From Apostichopus parvimensis (Eukaryota; Echinodermata; Holothuroidea; Aspidochirotida; Stichopodidae), in the NCBI GenBank assembly GCA_000934455.1, contig KN889545.1, forward strand, positions 27,063-52,552: a stretch of DNA of 25,490 nt. The letters run 5' to 3'. The notes under the pieces were generated by a model, which was given only the letters and a program-made list of their open reading frames with translations, ran no database searches and was not told the origin of the DNA. The position numbers were made by a program, and so were the translations under genes. Shown here in pieces: positions 21,901 to 25,490 of this stretch (position 1 is its first letter; every line of letters begins with the position of its first letter).

Positions 21901-22468
21901 CGTTATGGCATAGTGGAGTCAGTGAGGTTGAGAAAAATCATAGAAAAGGACACAAAATGCTGCTTTAAATGAAACCAATAACACATATTTTAAACTAAAT
22001 GGCGTGATTTAAGGCACTCTCCAAAATGATTACTCTGTAGTATCAGTTTCTATTTATAACATGATTTTCACCTTCATCAGGTTTCCTGATAGCATAGGAT
22101 TCTCTGAGATTTTTACTGCACAAACAAGTATGATTTTAACATATTAAGTACAGTGTCACTTAAATCTTTCTTTTTTGGAACACTACAAGTTACCACCCAT
22201 CAATTATCCATTGCCTATACTTACTTCTTCCTGTTAAGAGCTTGATATTAAGTGCCCCAAGGTTCTCACTGAATTCATCAGTGAGAGCAGATTGTATAAT
22301 CCCTTTATTCTCTAGTTCCACTAACAGGTCCTTGGAGTGTGATGGGCTGTTAATTATGGCCTTTACATGTGTCAGAGGAAACATGAAGAAGTTTGCAAGA
22401 TTTTCGCTGTCACTTCTTGTCATCTCTGCAAAAACATTTTTTAGGCTTTCATGCAAGAAATCTGGAGG
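9829..22468 (-). CDS. Gene model: DED-like / ZU5 / UPA / death-domain adaptor, 12 exons, 5'-partial
   Basis: Proposed join on the minus strand, 5' to 3': 22468-22225, 20641-20582, 19600-19541, 18757-18680, 17664-17578, 16544-16221, 14578-14352, 14194-14051, 13442-13299, 12679-12623, 12088-11860, 9914-9829. Every junction is GT-AG and every phase matches (1,1,1,1,1,1,0,0,0,0,1). The sum is 1740 nt, ending in a TAA. Approximate residues in the visible product: DED-like 1-81, Ser-rich linkers 82-176, ZU5 177-284, UPA 285-456, linker 457-475, death domain 476-551, acidic tail 552-579. No transmembrane segment or signal peptide is seen, so a cytosolic protein is likely. Families sharing ZU5-UPA-DD are UNC5, PIDD and ankyrins; none of these carries an N-terminal DED to my knowledge. 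The initiator exon lies upstream and is not identified. Confidence is high for ZU5-to-DD, somewhat lower for the first and last exons. Confidence 0.82.
10208..10366 (-). CDS. Putative DVPT cassette exon A
   Basis: 53 codons, phase 0-0, between an acceptor GTATCTACACAG and a weak donor AAG|GTCACC. The product starts RHDVPTSGPDVPTQEHDVPT, continues KGYNVPTQETADKSTTSH and ends ADNILTK. It has four DVPT-like heptads. Its acceptor and about 60 bp of upstream intron match those of the exon at 9097-9555, so the two are paralogous. Coding use is unproven. Confidence 0.35.
10707..10796 (-). CDS. Putative DVPT cassette C (short, diverged)
   Basis: 29 codons and a TAA follow the acceptor-like GACTATGCAG. 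The product is GRNEPTQDLKAASQEST then HQHGWFRGWPKW. GRNEPTQD aligns with RHNVPTQE at the start of the other two cassettes, and the acceptor position is equivalent. A second possible acceptor, TTTTTTCTAG at ~10811, has phase 1 and could follow the death-domain exon directly, giving an alternative end. It is possibly a decayed copy. Confidence 0.25.
   Translation of the reverse strand, partial: GRNEPTQDLKAASQESTHQHGWFRGWPKW
11860..12088 (-). CDS. Death domain exon
   Basis: 229-nt exon, phase 0 in, phase 1 out. Acceptor ATCTTTGTTGTAG, donor CAAG|GTAATA. It encodes a death domain of ~76 residues: ELAPKLTEEWQMLARELNI (helix 1, with W-x-x-L-A-x-x-L), SDCDLYNIKENN (helix 2), FMLCSWSNGTGATCRVLAEA (helices 4-5, with the L-x-x-W-x-x-x-x-G-A-T motif) and LGKVKRRDLKEFVE (helix 6, with R-x-D). 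Death domains bind other death domains in receptor and inflammasome/PIDDosome-type complexes. Its position right after UPA matches UNC5, PIDD and ankyrin. Confidence 0.92.
12089..13298 (-). other. Introns around the linker exon
   Basis: Covers 12089-12622 and 12680-13298. AT-rich, no repeat or ORF worth reporting. Both ends match the splice sites of the flanking exons. Confidence 0.6.
12623..12679 (-). CDS. Short linker exon between UPA and death domain
   Basis: 57-nt exon, phase 0-0. Acceptor GTTCTCTTTCTACAG is strong; donor is AAG|GTATTT. It encodes 19 residues, VNLSKGEILDSKVPDNILK, with no domain. It is supported only by its splice signals, its frame and its place between exons of the same phase. 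Confidence 0.65.
13299..13442 (-). CDS. UPA domain, exon 3 of 3
   Basis: 144-nt exon, phase 0-0, lacking an in-frame start codon. Acceptor TATTTTTACTTTAG, donor GAG|GTTTGT (weak). It encodes 48 residues: EIPWRYIELSEERLVPFVLE, then RRQSRDSFCNFTAQQ and NSDPIKFAIEME. The Q/E-x-I-P-x-x-x-I-x..., V-x-F-x-L-E-R and F-C-x-F-x-A-x-Q elements match the last strands of UPA before the death domain. Confidence 0.85.
13686..13922. mobile_element. Fold-back (palindromic) element inside a UPA intron
   Basis: The left arm (about 13690-13786) and right arm (about 13814-13912) are reverse complements at roughly 85-90% identity. Shared blocks include CTGGCTTGGTTT, AATTTTCC-GGTATCACATG and CCAAAGCTATCTTCCT. The central loop is ~27 bp. 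The layout is that of a fold-back MITE. It sits in the intron between UPA exons 2 and 3 (13443-14050), so the pre-mRNA would contain a ~95-bp hairpin. No ORF inside. Confidence 0.85.
14051..14194 (-). CDS. UPA domain, exon 2 of 3
   Basis: 144-nt exon, phase 0-0. Acceptor TTATTTCCATTTCAG, donor CAG|GTAAAT. It encodes 48 residues: ILKLNPDLKLEQSLLLTFF, GKQPLTISFNG and NPRNTWCTEQGNTKQ. The alternating hydrophobic strands and the central Trp fit the middle beta-strands of UPA. The phase fits both neighbours. Confidence 0.82.
14352..14578 (-). CDS. UPA domain, exon 1 of 3
   Basis: 227-nt exon, phase 1 in, phase 0 out. Acceptor TTTCTGTAAACTTGACAG, donor AAAA|GTAAAT. It encodes QRPCWEERPLSPYIF, then KCTVRLLGFCWLKIVID, then EAKNIVVYAAKK and VSIGYYEDLPDRKPK. 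The W-E-E...Y and C-x-V-x-L-x-x-F-C-W motifs are typical of the start of UPA domains in UNC5- and PIDD-like proteins. UPA packs against ZU5 and the death domain in UNC5b as an autoinhibitory block; the same role here is inference. Confidence 0.9.
14579..16220 (-). other. Intron between ZU5 and UPA
   Basis: 1642 bp. Mostly AT-rich and featureless, except for a ZU5/UPA-like open frame at 15835-16095 reported separately. A short C-run and A-run lie near 15121-15138. Confidence 0.6.
15835..16095 (-). pseudogene. Possible decayed ZU5-UPA fragment without the intron
   Basis: An 86-codon open frame in the ZU5-UPA intron. It contains SLFSIPHCLPFIKEA, close to SLTFPHCLTFINEEKA of the real ZU5 exon. 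About 43 residues later it has NNCNIWWIGFGDIK, which lines up with SKCTVRLLGFCWLK of the UPA exon at nearly the same spacing (44 versus 46 residues from PHC to C). The copy would span the ZU5-UPA junction without an intron, as a retrocopy would. Similarity outside these two blocks is weak and could be chance. Phase and splice sites do not fit use as an exon. Confidence 0.3.
16221..16544 (-). CDS. ZU5 domain exon
   Basis: 324-nt exon, phase 1-1. Acceptor TTTTCCCTCAG, donor GTAAACCT. It encodes WKPPDTMKI followed by a ZU5 domain: the G-G-L-L-x-I-P start (SGKGGLLQIPNTGIKLVFP), S-K-A-V-T, then VVLELLPNGLQLKREVSLTF, PHCLTF, and KVYVSHHEEG. These match the ZU5 signatures G-G-x-L-x-x-P-x-x-G-V-x-L-x-I-P and L-x-P-x-G-x-x-F-x-x-P-V-x-L-x-x-P-H-C. 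ZU5 of PIDD and of the NLRP1/CARD8 FIIND can self-cleave before Ser in an F-S motif. Here the corresponding end reads VSHHEE, so no such site is visible there. The split Gly codon continues directly into the UPA exon. Confidence 0.92.
17578..17664 (-). CDS. Ser-rich mini-exon 4 of 4 (tandem duplicate, longest)
   Basis: 87-nt exon, phase 1-1. Acceptor TTCTCTGTAG, donor GTGGGTAC. It encodes KGSYSSIDSPSSALLMRE, then MQMLTLEEEE and a split codon (G|AC, Asp) into the ZU5 exon. It is the most diverged copy and ends in an acidic run that abuts the ZU5 domain. The flanking intron shares long similarity with the other three units. Confidence 0.73.
18680..18757 (-). CDS. Ser-rich mini-exon 3 of 4 (tandem duplicate, longer)
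   Basis: 78-nt exon, phase 1-1. Acceptor GTTTCTCTGTAG, donor GTGGGTAT. It encodes ERRKSSTYRSSSTFQKQQ, then LTVGEEE and a split Gly. Compared with copies 1 and 2 it carries six extra codons near its 3' end and keeps the YRSSSTF core. No frame damage is seen. Confidence 0.73.
19541..19600 (-). CDS. Ser-rich mini-exon 2 of 4 (tandem duplicate)
   Basis: 60-nt exon, phase 1-1. Acceptor ATTTCTTTGTAG, donor GTGGGTAC. It encodes EGSKPSIYRSSSTFLKQEE plus a split Gly. It is the closest relative of mini-exon 1, keeping EGSK-x-SI-x-R-x-SSTFLK. The reading frame is intact and both splice sites are good, so it looks functional. Confidence 0.75.
20582..20641 (-). CDS. Ser-rich mini-exon 1 of 4 (tandem duplicate)
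   Basis: 60-nt exon, phase 1 in and phase 1 out. Acceptor TTCTTTTGTAG, donor GTGGGTAC. It encodes about 20 residues, EGSKSSIKRPSSTFLKHEE, closed by a split Gly codon. It joins the DED-like exon through a split Ser codon (A|GT). The same intronic sequence surrounds the other three mini-exons, so the whole ~1-kb block was duplicated. Symmetric 1-1 phase means any copy can be skipped or added without a frameshift. The Ser/Lys-Arg content suggests a flexible, possibly phosphorylated linker; that is inference. Confidence 0.75.
20642..22224 (-). other. Intron between DED-like exon and mini-exon array
   Basis: 1583 bp. The part nearest the array (20642-20975) belongs to the tandem duplication. From about 21000 to 22180 I see no exon, repeat or RNA gene. 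A short inverted repeat CATCTCCCTGGT / ACCAGGGAGAT occurs around 21652-21677. Confidence 0.6.
22225..22468 (-). CDS. Exon with death-effector-like (death-fold) domain
   Basis: The acceptor is a T-rich tract ending TTTTCTGCAG and the donor is GTAAGTAT. The exon enters in phase 0 and leaves in phase 1. It encodes 81 residues starting PPDFLHESLKNVFAEM. The pattern fits the six-helix DED layout: helix 1 (ESLKNVFAEM), helix 2 (DSENLANFFMFPL), a middle helix with DLLVELENKGII (compare the L-F-x-x-L-E/Q-x-R/K-G/M-L-L block of caspase-8 and FADD DEDs), and a last helix EFSENLGALNIKLL. The whole domain sits in one exon. DEDs recruit other DEDs by homotypic contact, as FADD does with caspase-8. CARD, pyrin or a divergent death domain are alternatives. 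An upstream exon in phase 0 must exist; I could not place it with confidence. Confidence 0.72.
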
Positions 22469-23517
22469 CTGCAGAAAAAATATTTATATCTCATTTTAAG
22501 TTATGTCATCAATGACTTTTTCAAAAAATTAAAATCCTTTCAAGAAAATAAACCAGAACAAGTAAACATCTAATTTTTCCGTTGCCCAAACATATTCATA
22601 GAGTAGTTAGCCATACATATTTAATATTCATGAATTTGTGCACACCAAAATGAAGAGGGATTATCTATATTGACTAATGCTGCAACATTTAAGGGAAGGT
22701 AACAGGAATCATGTTGACAAAGTGTATTTAGTGATACAGTTTAACCAGAAAGCCAGCTGGCTTTGTGATTCCTTGCCAAACGATGTGCTCAAAATTCAAA
22801 ATTTACTATCTGACTTATGTAGAATTTATAAGTGAGTTACATTTGTTAAAGAATTAAGTGAGAACCAGAATAGATCAGACATTTCCAATTCTTATTTGTA
22901 GCACTTCCTTGAAGGCATCAACCACCATTTAATCCACTGGTTAGGATTTTAAAGAAATATTTTATTCCATATGTTTCAGTATCCAGGAAGAACAGTCTAT
23001 CTATGTGAAATATGTATGTAGATGTATGAATAAAGGGCATTTTCTTTTACCAATTTTGATATAAATTTTAATAACTGTTATTAATGTAGGAGAGTTATCT
23101 GAAATATCTAGTATAATATCTAGTATGAATCACAGAGGAAATGGCCAATTTTGAGGCCATTTGAGATAACCTGTTGATCCCCTGAACCACTTTTTGCACC
23201 ATTTGAGATAACCTGTTGACCCCTTGAAGCTCAGAGAGTGATAACTCAAAAGAGCAGTTGAGTGCACATTTAAAGCAACACTCTGAAGCAGGTTTCATTT
23301 CCTGGATGATCAATGTTTTGTTGAAGTCCTATAGAGCCCCTTCACGAAACTAAACTGAACTTGACTAAAGTATGTTCACCAAAAGAAAATCATATGTAGC
23401 ATTGGAGAATTCACAGATTAATTGTAGCTTTAATTTTGGAGGTATCATGTTGAAAAGGTTTTCAGACTTTGACACCTGTTGACCTAATGTGACCTTTGAC
23501 CTCTACCAATTTCCATA
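22469..23517. other. Upstream intron or 5' flank, first part
   Basis: No confident exon. An open frame on the minus strand at about 23095-23325 follows a plausible acceptor (GGGGCTCTATAG) and contains a 42-bp duplication, but lacks a convincing donor. The rest is AT-rich. Confidence 0.5.
23157..23228. repeat. 42-bp direct duplication
   Basis: CCATTTGAGATAACCTGTTG starts at 23157 and again at 23199. The ~30-bp matching block repeats with a 42-bp period. On the minus strand this reads VNRLSQM...INRLSQM within an open frame. Confidence 0.8.
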
Positions 23518-24490
23518 GGGTTCTTGAACTCACCAAGCTGGATCTACCTACCAAGTATGACATTGATTCAACCTGTGTTTGTTAATATATCATGTTAACA
23601 ACTGTTGTTGACGATTTCCCATTAAACCCCACCCACCATGAATATTAATGTGGAAAACTTATCGTTGAATAGGACATGAACTTTCTATATAGTTACATTA
23701 CAAAACCAATTACAAATTAAATCACACATATGGTTAAAGAGATATATATAGACATTTTACAAATTTTATGGTAAGTCCCGCCCACTCATTAATATTCATG
23801 AGATGCAAACCACATAGGGCATATCTACTCATGATAGGGTATCTATCTACCACATATGACATTGATTCAACTTGTATATTTGTTGAAAATTTGTGTTCAC
23901 AAGCTGTGTTTGACCAATTACCATTAAGCCCCACTCATTCATGAATCTTAATAAGGTAAACACTGTTGTTGCAAAGAACATGTATTTTCTGTGTAGTTAC
24001 ATCACGCTATGAATGAACTAAATGAGATATATGGTTGAAGAGATATTGACATTTTACGAACTTTATGGTTAGGCCCACCCATTCATTAATATTCAAGAGA
24101 TGGGAACAAAACACAATAGGGCACATCTACACACCATGGGCCATGCATCTACCAAGTAGACTGTGGTTCAACTTGTGTTTGTTGAGGTATCGTGTTTACA
24201 ATCCACTTTCCACGAATTCCCATTAGGCCCCACCCAAGCATGAATATTAATGAGGTAAAAGTACTTGTTGCAAAGATTATGTTACATCATCATGCCATGT
24301 ATAAATTAAAGTAACCATTCGGTTGAAGAGATATTGACAATGTCTTAACAATTAAGGCCCACCCATTCATTAATATATATATGAGATTAGCACCTAAGGC
24401 AATAGGGCACAGTTACAAATCATGGGATATCTACCAACCAAGCATGACATTTACTCAATTTGTGGTTGTTGAGATATCTTATTTACAAGC
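23518..24490. repeat. Tandem satellite, ~290-300-bp unit, about 3.3 copies
   Basis: Related units begin near 23518, 23818, 24119 and 24405. Each carries a variant of GGGCAYATCTAC, then ACATTGATTCAACTTGTG, TTGTTGA-ATATC, CATTAAGCCCCACCCA, CATGAATATTAATGAGG, GGTTGAAGAGATATTGACA and CCCACCCATTCATTAATATT. Within a unit CATGAATATTAATG and CATTAATATTCATG are reverse complements ~130 bp apart. Copies differ by point changes and small indels, so the array is old. Confidence 0.85.
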
Positions 24491-24507
24491 AATCCATCAC
24501 ATCCATA

Positions 24508-24546
24508 TCCACACACACACATACATAAGCACATACACACACGAAA
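24508..24546. repeat. CA-rich microsatellite
   Basis: An imperfect (CA)n tract interrupted by CATA and AGCACATA. Simple sequence only. Confidence 0.8.
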
Positions 24547-25389
24547 CACAAATGCAATGGTAACTGAGCCTTCGGCATTGTAACCAAAAATAAAAATACA
24601 TAATATATACCCTAGGAATCTCACATAGTATATTTTTCTCTTTTCAAATTCCTTGTTTACAAGATGTTTTTTCACCACGACTATACATAAATTAATTTTG
24701 ATTAGACTTTAAATTGAATTTACAAAACAGTTACCAGAACAAGTCAAACCACTAAGAAGCAATGATTTAAGACTAAATTGTATATTCCTAACCGGTACAG
24801 CTCACACTAAACTTAATTACAGCACTTAAGTGAACCTTCATAGGATAAACAATAATCATTCACAATACAAATTATATTTTGTGTCATTGCAAGAGAGCAA
24901 TTGCATTCTGAATGACTATACAAACAGTCCATGTAGGGGTCTGTGAATAGATACTCGTCTATGGTAGTGCTATAACATCGCCACTGAAAAGATGCAAACC
25001 CCTGTAGGATCCCACAAAGTGCCAGCAAAACAGACTACATATATCCTACTGTCAAGCTCTAGTTTGACTTGCATCATCATAATGCAAATACTATACATAT
25101 ATAGTTAAACATAGCATGTGAAGTTAGGAAACAAGCAAAGCTGTTTTATACCCCACCATACTAAAGTTAGCATGTAGACAGACAACTTAGGCCTTCAATT
25201 GACATGCCATTTAGGCCCAAACTGAATTCACTGGTGAACAATTTGTACATTAATACTACAAGTAGGCCTATTGTTAAATGTTCAGGGTCATAATGGCCAG
25301 GATTTTTTTTTTACATTTGCTGAAAAACACAAAGGAGTCATTTCTCCTTGCCGGTGTAGCAGTACAAACTGTCGCAAATATTCCATATT
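24547..25389. other. Upstream intron or flank, nothing recognised
   Basis: AT-rich sequence with scattered short open frames. One at about 24817-25028 on the minus strand is Cys-rich but has poor splice sites. No gene is called. Confidence 0.4.
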
Positions 25390-25429
25390 CAGTATAAACT
25401 GTCCCAGTCCCACAGGACAGTTTATACTG
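25390..25429. repeat. Perfect 15-bp inverted repeat with 10-nt loop
   Basis: CAGTATAAACTGTCC (25390-25404) and its exact reverse complement (25415-25429) flank CAGTCCCACA. Related pieces lie nearby: CAGTACAAACTGTC at ~25360 and GGTACAGACTGT at the window end. This suggests the end of a mobile element that continues past 25490. Confidence 0.8.
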
Positions 25430-25490
25430 GATTTACCAGTACGTTTGGTCTCCCCGGACCTATTGTACAAGGCCAGTTGGTACAGACTGT

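Noticed and set aside
24813-25028. Cys-rich minus-strand frame, possible ectodomain exon
   Set aside because: A plausible CCTACAG acceptor exists, but the pyrimidine tract is poor, the donor is weak and no domain is recognised.
1-25490. tRNA, rRNA, CRISPR arrays, bacterial operons
   Set aside because: None seen on reading both strands. The repeats present are tandem or TIR types, without CRISPR-like spacer structure.

Overview
This window reads as genomic DNA of an animal, not a microbe. Coding sequence comes in short exons with GT-AG splice sites. Introns and flanks are AT-rich and packed with transposon remnants. The only recognisable protein is built from metazoan death-fold and ZU5-UPA domains. 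The domain mix, and the style of repeats (G/C-runs next to ends like CCTGGATACGCCCCTG), suggest a marine invertebrate deuterostome such as an echinoderm. That assignment is inference; nothing in the sequence fixes the species.

Layout. Positions 1-9096 hold no gene I can support. They are a nested pile of non-autonomous DNA transposons, several hAT-like, plus a CR1/L2-type LINE remnant. Two elements, 2848-4786 and 5007-8501, have perfect 8-bp target-site duplications. A ~100-bp core motif recurs seven times. Positions 9097-10796 hold three related cassettes on the minus strand; two contain in-frame 21-bp repeats encoding DVPTxxx heptads. They may be alternative 3' exons or a separate small gene.

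Positions 9829-22468 hold the main gene, on the minus strand. I reconstruct 12 coding exons with matching intron phases, totalling 1740 nt (579 residues plus stop). The order is: death-effector-like domain (22225-22468), four tandemly duplicated Ser-rich mini-exons (20582-20641, 19541-19600, 18680-18757, 17578-17664), ZU5 (16221-16544), UPA over three exons (14352-14578, 14051-14194, 13299-13442), a 19-residue linker (12623-12679), death domain (11860-12088), and an acidic tail with stop (9829-9914). The true start lies upstream of 22468 and was not found.

Positions 22469-25490 are probably intron or 5' flank. They hold a ~300-bp tandem satellite, a CA-rich tract and a perfect hairpin.

Function, inferred. 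ZU5-UPA-death modules occur in UNC5, PIDD and ankyrins; a DED together with a DD is the FADD-type adaptor arrangement. A protein with DED, ZU5-UPA and DD could link a death-domain receptor or sensor to a DED-containing effector, with ZU5-UPA as a regulatory block and the mini-exon array as a tunable spacer.
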